Shown here piece by piece: positions 34,203 through 45,370 of a stretch of DNA of 64,000 nt. Below the pieces are notes generated by a model, which was not told the origin of the DNA, did no database searches, and was given only the letters and a program-made list of their open reading frames with translations. Source of the DNA: Larix kaempferi (lineage: Eukaryota > Streptophyta > Pinopsida > Pinales > Pinaceae); assembly GCA_027924585.1 (NCBI GenBank), contig BSBM01000050.1, positions 7,512,001 to 7,576,000 on the forward strand, in the 5' to 3' direction. Both the position numbers and the translations under genes were made by a program. Numbering within the stretch: the first letter of the stretch is position 1; the number at the start of each line of letters is the position of its first letter.

Positions 34203-37200
34203 ATGTATAAACCATAGAGATCACGAAGAGTACAGGGAAAAATCCCATCACCACCACCACGGACCTCTGGTCCACCTACATCATGTATTCCCATCCCTCC
34301 CGGATACGGTGCCGGCCGAGGGAACGTTCCACCACCGATCCGCACTACATCTTCAGTTCCGCCTATAACTGTTACTCACAGTACGGTCTCAGAACCCTTT
34401 GCAGTTTCTGCAACCAGTCACACACCTGAGATTTCGACTGTCACTTCACCCACTGTTATTCTAGATCTACCTGTCATAGTGGATAACACTACAACGGCTG
34501 AAAATAGCACTTCCCAAGATACTAGACCGGAAGCCATCATCTTCCTCGATGTCAGCACTACCCTTCGACCAGATACTTTCTACGATGTTCCAGAAGGATC
34601 TGTTGGCACCATCGAAGCATCCGACCAAGATATATCCGAATTGATTATAGTCCCGGGTGGATATGTAGAAATTATCGAAGAAACCCAACTTCCTGATACA
34701 CCTTTTGAACCTGTCTATGAATTTCTCGCTTCCCAGGTGGAACCTCCGCCTACTATCACTGCACCATCAAGTGTTCATCCACAGGAAATCAGTTCTTCCA
34801 GCAACATACCTCGTATGGTATCCCTCCCCAATCTCTCTTTGGGACACGAGATCATGGCCTCTATCCAATCTAGTATGGTTAGTCTAGCTAAATCCCCTTT
34901 AGCGTCGGCACAGTTAAAATGTGATACAAAGCAAATGCTCTCAATGGATTCTAGATATCCCCCTGCTACCCGTCCTCCTGACTACCGAGATCCCAACATT
35001 CCATCTAGCATAGAGTTTCATCACTCCTATGCAGATGGTTCCAGAACTTCAGATATCACTATACCTCATTTCCTTCCGGACCTTGAAAACCCTTTCTAGG
35101 ATACAAACCCGGACCCAGTCCTCGATGGTCCTCCTACTGTTCAAGACTCTATGGATGAAACTCCTGACACCCCTTGGTTAAATTCCCCACATCTACCACC
35201 GTCAAGTATGTTTGGCGCACATTCTATGAGGGATAACCCAGTATTTTCTCCGTCCCCACTTGTAACATATGGAAGACCCCCTCCACAAATCAGCACCTTT
35301 GGCACCATTGGCCAATCGACACTATCTCACCTTTTTAGTGTCAGAAGAACATCAAGTCATACCACTAGATCATCCATACGGACCGGAGGTTCACCTTCAT
35401 CCACCATCTAATCCATTTCAGGAGGTGGACAACCGACTATTGGAACCACTAATCCCAACAATCAACCCCCTCCTGGCGGGCCATCAACCCAGCATACGGG
35501 AGGACAACCCTTTGTTGGGAACACCACTCCTAGTCACCAACCCCCTCTCATAGGACCATCCAATCCACTTGCTGGAGGGAAACCCCTCGGTACCATTCAA
35601 AGCGGGACGATTCAACCAACACTTCCATCTGTCCCACCGGCTCAACAAGGCCCTTCATCTGGAGGATTCCCACTCGTTAAAGCCCCCACTGGCACCATTC
35701 AACAAACCTCCCAACTAGCAGCATCTGCTCAGTTTGGTACGTATAACACACTTGGTAGCAGACAACCTTATGCCAGTATTGCAACTGGGCCTCATCTTCA
35801 ACATCCCTCGTCAGGCATGCTTCCTTCCTTGGGATCTCAAATCCCACAGAGTGGGGGGTACTCATTGTTTGGAAATTGGAACCCAGTTGGGGGGCAACCT
35901 AAAATTCCTCCCCACTTGAATTTTGGCTTCCCCAACCCTTCGACTGCAACAAATCCATGGAACCCATCTCTTCAACCTCCACCTCTTCATCAGGGTGGAA
36001 CCCATATTCCATGGACACCATTCTTGCAGCCACCCCCTAACCCTGGTATGGGAAATACTGCACCTACTCAAAGTAGTGGTAACATTCCTGGGACCCAACA
36101 ACCTAGGGAACCATTCCCCAACAAGGAGCAACAAACATTCCTGGGACACAACAACCCCAGGGTACAATACCCACCATCCCCACTCAGCAGAACATCCAAC
36201 AATCGGTTACCACTGTGATTCCCAGTCAGACAATGACTTCTAACACACAACCGGTTAACCAGATGGCATACTACCCCCATAACTTCCAGCAGTACCCTGC
36301 GGGAAACATGTATGGGTACAACACGCAACAATATGCTGTGCAATGCCCCTCATGCATCCCTGTTCTGTACAACTACTACTCATACCCGTAGCCCAATCGT
36401 TAACTTCCTTTCTTGTCCACGCTAGACTTACCTGATTTGACAAGGCTCATTAACGATCCTATATGGCATGAACCTCATTGGCCACCTATCCCAGCCAAAC
36501 TTCCATCAGACATTCCTAAGTTCGATGCCAAGCCCGGGGAAGACCCCAAGAACCACGTGATGACCTTCCATCTCTGGTGTTCATCCAACTCATTGATGGA
36601 ATACTCCATTCGGCTACGGCTCTTCTAGCGCACGCTTACTGGCATGACAGCAAAATGTTACATCGAGTTTCCACACCACTCCTTTCATGATTTTAATACC
36701 TTGGCTATGTCGTTTCTGACCCATTTCTAGCTCCCCATCTAGTACGAGACTGGAACAGAACTATTAACCTCGTTACGTCAAACCACTTCTACGCACATCT
36801 CCGACCATATCCATGAATGGCGTCGACACCGTAGGTTAATCAAGCCACCCATTCCAGACCAGTTACTCGCTGATTGGTTCACAAAGTCTTTCTTGCCTCC
36901 CATAGCCAGGGACATTGCTATGTGTGGGCCCGTTACGGAGGAACAAGCCATCTCTTCTGCTCAGTACATGGATTTGGTATATACCCAATCCGACACTTTA
37001 CACGAGCTTCTTCCCCACACCACCTGCATTACTACTGATCCAACTAAGCCTACCATTGAACCCCCCATAGACGGTATTGTCAGTTCAGTCAAGGCCTAGC
37101 CTACCATCAAACCAATGGGGCAGCAAGCTCCTACTTCCCCCGCTCCACCCCAGGTTGTTCCAAAATCTTCTACTTCCCCTGCTGTTTCCTCCGAGGTGAA

Positions 37201-37462
37201 CGCAATTCGATCTACGTCACAACCATCTGGAGGAAAGAAGAAGAACAATTGTGGAAAATCCAAGAAAACTTCTAACCAGCAGGAGAATCCCAAGCCACAA
37301 CCCACCCATAACGACCCAAAACCACATCGAAAAGCTAAGTTTCCCTGCTTTATTTTCCAGGATGGTCATTATACATGTGATTGTCCCTACAAAGATGAAG
37401 TCAATAAATTCGTTAAAGGATCCTCCCGCCCGACAGTATTAACTGATCCTTTCCCTCAATAA
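34203..37462 (+). pseudogene. Tat-D gag
   Basis: The frame can start at ATG 34203 (a TAG follows at 34215) and runs through a Pro/Ser/Thr/Gly-rich N-terminal half to 36218 with few stops (35097 and 35409). After a shift near 36200 comes the capsid-like gag domain (36480-37020), with KFDAKPGEDPKNHVMTFHLW and later HISDHIHEWRR and LADWFTKSFLPPIARDI. The knuckle near 37350 reads CFIFQDGHYTCDC, with the second Cys replaced by Phe. Stops occur at 36626, 36728, 36740 and 37097. The large low-complexity N-terminus is unusual in size. Confidence 0.85.
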
Positions 37463-37900
37463 CAACAACAGATGGTTTCCCATGACTCCCCACAAGGGGG
37501 CAACCCGAACAACCCACCTCGCGGAGAGACGTCTACAAATCGCAAAATCCTGATGACGAGTAATGAAGAGATTCATATAACCACTCATTTGAAGACGTAC
37601 GAAAACCCCCCAAATTCAAACAAATAGTCAGAGACAGCCAAAGGAAAGTCTCTCGTTGAAGATCCTTCTCTCACGCCTCCCCCTAACGGCCATCTCCACA
37701 TCGAGAGACTGCTTATAGACACAACGCTCCACCCACCCAAAGGCACTATCCGAAAGGCAACATTCAATCCTAACGCATGAGCTGCCCAAAATTACAACAT
37801 TGTTGAGGATCTAGCTCAAGCACCTTGCGCGATGTCGACCCTCAAGGTTCTCCAACACTGCCCTATGTAGCGTAGAACCTTACTTTCATCACTGGGGGCA
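37463..37900 (+). other. Tat-D gag-protease linker
   Basis: It is in the same frame as gag and protease but without a recognisable domain. It contains the short readings LIDTTLHPPKGTIRKAT and APCAMSTLKVLQHCP, the usual lead-in to the protease. Several stops are present. Confidence 0.55.
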
Positions 37901-38512
37901 GTGGACCCAGATACTTCAAACACCATCATGTTTAACTTGGAGTATGTCAAAACTCGGCTTGCCCATCAGTTAGCCTTCCAAGTTCATACAAAGATCAATG
38001 GAAATATCATCCATCACAGTGTCTTAGATGAGGGTGCTTCCACGTCGATTATGTCTTTGAATTGTTGGAGAGTTTTAGGCTCACCCAAAGTCACGACTTC
38101 TCCCACTACTCTCAGAGCATTTGACGGACACGGTTTTCAACCCTACGAACTCATTCTTGCGATCAGTGTTGAACTGGGGGGAAAAATAGTATATATACAC
38201 ATCGAAGTCGTGGATGCACCATTAGATTATAATCTTCTACTTGGTCGGAACTGGTTTTACGCCATGACCACCATAGAATCTACTGTCTTTCGAATCATGC
38301 AATTTCCTCATGAAGGGAATATTGTCGCCATAGATCAACTAGATTACTGTATCCCAGAATCTCATTCGAACTCTGCCAACACCGTCCCATTATTGGATCA
38401 ACCTCAGTACCGTTTCCAAGATGTTGGAGTTGGTATTATGAAGGATTCCTCCCTTATCGGAGTGTTCCCGGAGCTCGGATCCCCCGTACAGCCCATCAAC
38501 ATGATATCATAA
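37901..38512 (+). pseudogene. Tat-D aspartic protease
   Basis: This is an open run of about 203 codons. The catalytic region reads HSVLDEGASTSIMS near 38020, where D-E-G replaces D-S/T-G. The flap and end are TTLRAFDGHGFQPYE and YNLLLGRNWFYAM (near 38230). The Asp is kept, while the altered neighbour probably harms activity. It is typical of the retropepsin of Tat and Athila elements. Confidence 0.85.
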
Positions 38513-40519
38513 AGAATTACCCCATTCAATGATTCTTGGGTGATACCGAGTCCTACCGAGATTGAAAACTATGACAACTCCATGCCGTTAAACAGGAACC
38601 TTGAAGCATATGAGGTGATCCAGTCAGCCACTGATTGGGTCAATCCTACTATCCATCACACAGTGGTACAACTCTCGTCTGAGGCCAGTTCATCCCCACC
38701 ACTTATCGATCCTCTCACATTGATTTTTCCTATTGACGAATCAATCATGGAGGTTATGTGCGGTGATGAACCACCCTGGGGAAATTTCCATCATCGATCC
38801 TCTTTCCCCACTATCCAGGTGATTGAGCCAGATACTAAACCCAACTCTTCACTTGGAATGGGTCAAGTCAAGTTTCCCACTTCATTCGATGAAATATTTT
38901 CCGAGGGAAACTTGTACAATCTCATGGATACCACTCCCATCGACATTTCAGTAAAACCTGGTGTCGTGGAAAACATTCATATTGGCAAGGCATGCACTCC
39001 CATCGAAATGGAGTTCTACAATGCCTACTTTAAAACTTTCTGCAACGTTTTTGCTTGGAGTTATGAAGAGATACCAGGAATAGACCCTTCTATCATGGTC
39101 CATGAGATTCCAACCTTTCCTAGTGCCCGACCTATTTGGCAGAAACTCTGACCCGTCCACCCCCGTAAGGAATCCGCTATCAAAGCCAAAGTCAAAAACA
39201 TTTTGCATGCTGGTTTTATCTATCCTATCCCATTGACAGAATGGGTATCTAATATCGTTGCCGTAGCAAAGAAATAGGGTACTATTAGAGTCCTCGTCGA
39301 TTACCATGACTTGAACAAAGCTTTATTCATCGACCAAATTATCGATAACTGCGCCGTAAGTGTCATCTTTTCATTTATGGATGGAATTTCTGATTATAAT
39401 CAGATCGAGATACTCCCAGTGGACCAACATAAGACAACCTTTATTTTCCCATGGAGAATCTTTGCATATCGAAAGCTACCTTTTGGCCTAAAAAATGATG
39501 GGGCAACTTTCCAACGGGTGATGTCGTACGCATTTCATGATATCCAACACATTGCATAATCGTATCTTGATGACCTCCCCGCTCATTCTCAGACCAGGGA
39601 AGATCATCCTGATCACTTAGGCGTTGTTTTTGCAAGGTGCCATTTCTACAATATTCGTTTGAATATGCACAAATGCGTCTTTTGCGCTAAAGCCAAAAAA
39701 CTTTTGGGATTCATAATATCCAAAAGAGGTATACGATTGGACCCCGCGAAGGTAGAAGCTATTCTAGCCCTACCTTCCCCCACGAACATACCAGAAATTC
39801 AAAGTTTGCAAGGGCACGCAAACTTTCTATGCCGTTTTATTTGCAATTTCGTCGAGATAACAAAAGGCTATATGAGGCTTCTAAAGAAGAACACACCCTT
39901 CTGTTGGGACGATGAAGCCCAACGCTCCTTTAATAATCTAAAGGAAGCCTTAACTAAAGATCCTGTGATTCAACCCCCCAACTACACACAGGATTACATT
40001 CTATATCTCCCAGCTTCGATTTCCACCATTAGCATGGTGTTAGTCCAAGAAGACACCAACAACATAGAACATGTGGTATATTATCTTAGCAAGAGTCTTC
40101 TTGACTCTGAAACTCGATACTCACATGTTGAAAAACTGGCTCTGGCAATAGTCTTTGTTGTCCATAGGTTTCGTCATTACATTCTGCTCCACCAGACCAC
40201 TGTCAAAGTGGATTTCAATCCAATTTACTATATCCTCACACATCAAGTACTTGGGGGAAAATATTCCCTTTGGATTGTCATCCTACAAGAGTTTGACTTG
40301 GAATTTTCCAAAACCAAATCCAAGAAATCTTTGGTCTTTGCCGAGTTGATTTGTAATTTGCCTCGTGCTACTGAGAAACCTGAGCCCATCGATTCTCTTC
40401 CCAATGAATCATTGTTCCTCATCAACACGTCCGACCCATGGTACGGGGATATTCTACTATATCTCCAAACCCAACATTTTTGGCCCAACCTCAACCGCGA
40501 TGAATGTCGACGTATCTGA
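38513..40519 (+). pseudogene. Tat-D reverse transcriptase and RNase H
   Basis: The lead-in is NVFAWSYEEIPGIDPSIMVH near 39045. RT blocks follow: KAKVKNILHAGFIYPIP, RVLVDYHDLNKALF, LPFGLKNDGATFQRVMSYAF and the catalytic SYLDDL near 39560. The segment LLGFIISKRGIRLDPAKVEA leads into RNase H: DYILYLPASISTISMVLVQE (first Asp position altered), YSHVEKLALAIVFVVHRFRH (Glu) and KVDFNPIYYIL (Asp). Stops occur at 38510, 39149, 39275 and 39557. The frame is unchanged throughout. Confidence 0.9.
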
Positions 40520-41683
40520 CATCATGCCAAGTATTACCTTATAATCAACGATACCCTTTACCGTCGTGGTGTTGATACCATTCTTCGACATTGTTTGACT
40601 TTAGATGAGGCTGAACACGTTCTTAATGACTGCCATGTTGGAGCATGTGGTGTTCATCTCTCTGGGATGGCTATAGCCCAGAAGATACTATGAGCGGGAT
40701 ATTTCTGGCCCTCGATTTTCAAAGACTGCATTGAAATGGTTAAGAAATGTCCACCCTGTCAATTCTTTCACAGTAAGACATGCTCGCATCCTGCTCCACT
40801 TCATCCTGTCATTGTCGTCATCCCCTTTTCCAAATGGGGTATAGATTTCACGCATTGTAAGCCCACTTCAGCTGGGGGGCATAGCTATGTCATAGTAGCT
40901 GTGGATTATTTTACAAAATGGGCTGAAGCGATGCCTACTTATGCTGAAGACGGTAAAACAACAACACAATTCATATTCAACCACATCATTGCTAGGTTTG
41001 GAGTCCCACAATCCATCGTGACCAAACATGGCTCCCACTTCAGGAACCATATGATCGAAGAATTGAGCGCCAAGTTGGGTTTTTGTCATGAAAACTCAAC
41101 CTCGTACTACCCACAGGCTAATGGCCAAGTCGAAGCCATTAACAAAGTTCTGAAACATATGATTCAACGCATTGTGGGTACCCATACGTCCAATTGGCAC
41201 TCATCTATTTTTTCAGCATTGTGGGCATACCAAACCTCAGTAAAAAGTGCTACCGTATTCACATCATTCCAACTAGTGTATGACCTGGAAGCCATCTTAC
41301 CAATCGAATGTGAAATCCCGTCACTCAAAATAGCCATAGAGCTACTTCCCAATACTACCTCCGAAGAAGAATGGTTTCTATACCTAGCTAATATAGATGA
41401 AACCCGCTGAGACACTACTTTAGCCAATGAAGCCCATAAAAAGCGGGTCAAAACACAGTATGACAAATTCGTTCAACCTTGGGTTTTCAATGAAGGTGAC
41501 CTCGTACTCACATATGACCAGATGCATGATAAACTTGGAAAAGGAAAGCTAGAGTCTATGTGGTATGGCCCCTTTGTTGTAAAACGTGTTTTGGAGAAAG
41601 TAGCCTATAAACTCGTCGACTGTGACGGCACATCGTTGGCACGGCCCCGTAGCAGGTTGTACCTAAAACGCTTCTACACGTAG
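40520..41683 (+). pseudogene. Tat-D integrase, catalytic Asp lost
   Basis: The zinc region is near 40615-40760 (HVLNDCHVGACGVHLSG ... KKCPPCQFF). The core has GIDFTHC (first Asp) and NGQVEAINK (Glu). The second Asp is replaced by Lys in IVTKHGSHF near 41020, so it cannot be active. The C-terminal domain reads GDLVLTYDQMHDKLGKGK, then WYGPFVVKRVL, and ends LYLKRFYT* at 41683. Stops occur at 40517, 40691 and 41408. Confidence 0.92.
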
Positions 41684-41806
41684 GTTCATCCTGTGCGAGA
41701 CAATTTTTGTACATAATGTACTTAGTTTGTTTTCATTTATCTTTTATGTATGTATGCATGGATCTTATGTATCCCTATTTACCTTGACTTGTAGTTCTAT
41801 GCGCAG

Positions 41807-42097
41807 ATGACTACCTACTATGGATTCGCCGACGATGTGAGTCGACACACCCAGAACCTCGCTTCCACAGCATGGGTAATTTATTCTCCCACTGGCGAGT
41901 TGATATCTTTAGGAGGCACTTGCTTGGGCCCTGCAACCAACAATATTGCAAAGTACCATGCAGTCATTGGACTCTTAACCGAGGTTGCTTCCCTTGGAAT
42001 TGACTCCTTGTCAATCTTTCTAGACTTCCAACTCGTGGTGTCCCATCTAAACTGTATCTACACTGTCCGCGATCCTATTTTACTTCACTTATTTTGA
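41807..42097 (+). pseudogene. Tat-D second RNase H (archaeal type)
   Basis: It is downstream of the integrase and in its frame, about 120 bp on. It reads TAWVIYSPTGELISLGG, CLGPATNNIAKYHAVIGLL and LSIFLDFQLVVSHLNCIYTV. The NNIAxY and (D)FQLVV-x-L-N-x-Y blocks fit the extra RNase H (aRNH) described for Tat elements. The Glu of NNIAEY is Lys here, so it is inactive. It stops at 42097, before the final helix seen in the family. A reading start at 41807 is possible but other stops lie just upstream. Confidence 0.8.
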
Positions 42098-42617
42098 AGG
42101 GTACGCCTCTTGCAATGATCTTTCAATTATATTTCATATCAACACATACCAAGAGAATTCAATTATGTGGCTGACTCATTAGCTAACTACATTTGATTGG
42201 CATCTTGCCCATACATGAAGAATACATCATAAAATAAACATGCAAGTCATTGTAAATAGGTAAATCATAAGAGTAGGTCCATATGTATATATCATCACAT
42301 ATAAAAGTGTTTTTCTGAATACATAAAGTTTGTGTCCAAAAAAAAAAATTTGGGATCCAATCCCATACAAAATATTTTGACTGTCAATCCTACATATCAT
42401 GTACATGCCGCAAAAAGTAAAATACTACTATCTAAGGAGATCTAGGAGATCTATCACGATCCTCCTTAGATTCCTCATGCTACTGATGGTAGCAAACTAT
42501 AGCTCTAGCCACCCTATGGAGGAGTAGGCCAATACGTCTAGGCACACCCACGGTATGCCACTGAAGATGCAGAGGAACATCATCCATCCTCATAGCATGG
42601 ACTCCGAGGGTCAAACC
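42098..42617. other. Noncoding between aRNH and antisense ORF
   Basis: No domain is seen. There are poly-A runs near 42340, and 42425-42610 reads on the minus strand as a possible 3' untranslated tail of the antisense ORF. Confidence 0.5.
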
Positions 42618-43714
42618 CTATAGGTTCCACTCTATATCTTGGACCCCTCCCGTCTCTTCCACTTCCTCTTCCTCTTCTTCCTCCTCCGAAACAACTCGGT
42701 GCTCGATATCGCCTCGGCGTAACGACGAATAGCCTGCAGGTCTCCTTGGTCCTCGATCTGCGACATACACATGCATACACATTAAAGTCTTTTTCACACA
42801 TTCTAAAAAACAATTAAAAATTATATATTCAAAAAATTAAAAAATACATTAATGAAGGTCATACCTGAGTTATCCCAATCCTCATCCTCAGGCAGTGCCA
42901 AGTCTATATCCTTGCGTAAGTCCACGCCCTCATAAGGGTAATCCTCGATCATCACGATCTGGTCCTCGAGCCATGAAAAGAAGTTCTTGCCAAAATCTAA
43001 ATGTTGTGGCCCCCTGAGCCGTCTCGCATACTCACTCCATCGACCCATCCGTGGCTCGGTGGGTGGATGGACGGGCATGGTCAGCTGTGGACGCAACAGT
43101 GGCACCCTCTCCAAGAAGAAGGTGACCAAAATGCTCCCATACCCGAATCGGTGGTTCTCTCCGTTTTTACACTTGGTAACGACATCTTTGAGGTTAGATA
43201 ACATCCCTTCGCACCAGTTGAACAGTGTTGGTTCCATACACTCCATGGAAAGATTCATTTGCATACGGGATGCCTGATGAGGACTTGTACTACCTGCCAC
43301 ACGTGTGATGGTAAACAACACAGTTTTCAGTGGAAGTTCCACAACGTCCTTGATGACCACTTTCCCGCTTTTCTTCCCGGAACCTTGACGACGGTAACGA
43401 GCAATCAAGGCATCAGTGCTCGCTTCCGAGGAGGTGAACCCTGTTAAGTTCACCCGAGCCCCTCTCTTTGAGAGACCCGTGAGAAAATAAATTTCCTCGA
43501 GCTCAATCTCAAGGATATGCTCCCCAACTCGAAAGACTTGAATGTCAGGGTCCCACATTTGTATTATATAGGTGAGGAGTTTTTCTTGCTTGCGGATACC
43601 TTTGGTTTTGAAAAATTTCAATAACCCACATTCCCGTAATGCAGTTAAATTCTCTTGGTCATTTTCAGCCAACAGATCATCAGCCTCATGCTCCCTTTCT
43701 TTCCAGCTGACCAT
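42618..43714 (-). CDS. Tat-D antisense ORF, probably spliced, unknown function
   Basis: The minus-strand ATG at 43714 opens an uninterrupted 283-codon stretch (MVSWKEREHEADDLLAEN...). A CAG|GTATGA donor at 42865/42864 and a TGTCGCAG|AT acceptor at 42758/42757 define a 107-bp AT-rich intron. Joining in phase gives 329 residues with an acidic C-terminal run of eight Glu. Unspliced it would end at 42821 (297 residues). The block HILEIELEEIYFLTGLSKRG near 43500 resembles the plant mobile-domain type start. Antisense ORFs after pol are known in some Tat elements (for example maize Grande), but their role is unknown. It is remarkably free of stops beside the decayed gag-pol. No promoter has been proven. 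Confidence 0.7.
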
Positions 43715-45224
43715 TCTGCTTCAAACAAGATGCAAACACCTACAAAACGTCCTAAGAAACATTCATTAGTAGTTGATAACCTGATATCAATTAAAAATTG
43801 AGAGAAAATCACTTTTTCTTCCTTAACTTTTGCCACAGCCATGCTTGGGAGACATCTGACCACACGGTAATGCACACTACCGCGCCTCTGTTTAACCCTA
43901 CGGTGCGGTAGTACCGCATAGTACCGCATTTCACAACACTGTGACCCTGCAGTAGTTGCAGTGGTGAAAAGAGCCCCTTAGGGCCTACCTAAAAATTGGT
44001 TTTTTCCTACTGAAATCAAATTTTTAAACTATGAATTGAAAGAGGAACTTGAAATCTCTTACCTAGCGCAGATGGATGTTGAAACGGTGCTCCGGATCTC
44101 TAGATATGGACTCTTAAATTTTTTCCCTCCAATGGATGAAGTTTCCTCTTTGAGCAAATGAACAAGGTGAAATGGTAACTTTCCATATTTACTCCTTGCT
44201 TATATAACTTTTACATTTAATTTTTACTCATTATTTTATCCTGTTAGGTTAAAACTCTTTTCACATTGCTAATATCTGGTTCCATGAGCCTTTTTTGACA
44301 GGGTCTCCTTGAGATGTTCACACTGGCATTTATTTATTCATTTGACCTTCATTTAGAGCCTACTTTATCTTTTTCGTGCTCTAAATTAAAACTTGAAAAA
44401 GATTCCAAGCACTTTTCACACACGTGTCGTGCTTGTCAAAACTCAAGAAAATGGTGTCGAGCTTAGTCGAATTTACTCGTGCTCGTAAAACGATGAGGAA
44501 AGTATCGTTTCAGTATTATTTTATTCTTTTTTCGGGCTGAAATGATTAAAAAATTACGAAAAAGACCCTTGGAGTTCTCTTTAAGCTCTTTTCAGACTCC
44601 CTCATTTTGAAAAGATTGCCAAGTGACCTTGTCTCTTTCACACTTGTAAAATTATTTGAAAGGCCGTCTATTCGGTGATAGGTTACCCCTTTTTCGGCCC
44701 GTCTAGACTATTTACGACAAAGGTATACCTTAGTCAACTTTTGACAAGGAGAGTTCTCTCAGGAATTGTTTTACACTTTTTCGAAATCGAGGGACTAAAT
44801 TTATGAAAAATTACACTTTGGAGCCTTCTTTAAGTTTTTCAAGCTCTCTAAATGTGAAAAACTACCAAGTTTTCCTTCCTTGGACTCGTTAAAATTTGAC
44901 ATCGAAGGACCCACTTTGGGGCGAACCCCTCCTTTCTCAGGTTCATAAAATATGTGAGATCGGACTCAACTATGAGATGAGCTATACCGAGCATCTGTTA
45001 TCCTCTTCAAGCTCGTAAAACAACAAAGAGGTGCTCATCCATCATGTCAAGGGAAAATGGGAAACAAGTCGAGTTTATTTTGTTGGCAGCTTATCAGTCA
45101 TTACCTTTGAACATGGCATGCATCTATTTCTTGTCTACTTTTGGGTATTTATTTATTCTTGCTGAGTTATGGTCATCATCCCGAGTCGTTTCTCTGGCCA
45201 CGAGCCTACTCGTTCGGTGTCTAT
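43715..45224. other. Tat-D 3' noncoding region
   Basis: Near 43860-43930, upstream of the antisense ATG, is a cluster of GGTAGTACCGC-like motifs (GTGCGGTAGTACCGCATAG). From about 44340 to 45020 a degenerate unit of roughly 200-240 bp recurs, with lines like 'aagctctttt...', 'ctcgtaaaac' and 'ccaagt'. No gene is seen. The missing left part of the 3' LTR would be expected to precede 45225. Confidence 0.6.
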
Positions 45225-45365
45225 ACATTATAATCTTGAAGCATTTGTTTGAATCTAGGAATTCAAGGTAGCATTTGTTATCTTTTTGTCTTAGTTTAAA
45301 GTCAATCGAGTCTACTTTAACCTAAGAGAGTTTCTACCCATCCGTAGGGAGAAATATCTACAACA
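45225..45365 (+). repeat. Tat-D 3' LTR, terminal 141 bp only
   Basis: ACATTATAATCTTGAAGC...ATCTACAACA matches the last part (32055-32196) of the 5' LTR. The left 840 bp are absent and the join with 45224 is abrupt. The AATAG duplication immediately follows, so the outer end is original and the loss is internal. Confidence 0.93.
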
Positions 45366-45370
45366 AATAG

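Larger units (their letters stand above)
31217..45365 (+). mobile_element. Tat-D: Tat-like Ty3/gypsy element
   Basis: The 5' LTR (31217-32196) is intact. Only the last 141 bp of the 3' LTR remain (45225-45365), yet the duplication AATAG is perfect on both sides (31212-31216, 45366-45370). The order is gag, PR, RT, RNase H, INT, then a second RNase H of the archaeal type, then an antisense ORF. The dual RNase H and the FAWSYEEIPGIDP lead-in to RT are known hallmarks of the plant Tat lineage (Tat/Ogre/Retand group). Gag-pol is broken by stops. Its LTR family also supplied the solo LTRs at 8562 and 16426. Confidence 0.93.

Noticed and set aside
41680-41806. Possible intron between Tat-D integrase and aRNH (GTAGGT ... 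GCGCAG)
   Set aside because: The 127-bp length would break the frame and give an immediate stop, while the aRNH is already in the integrase frame without splicing.
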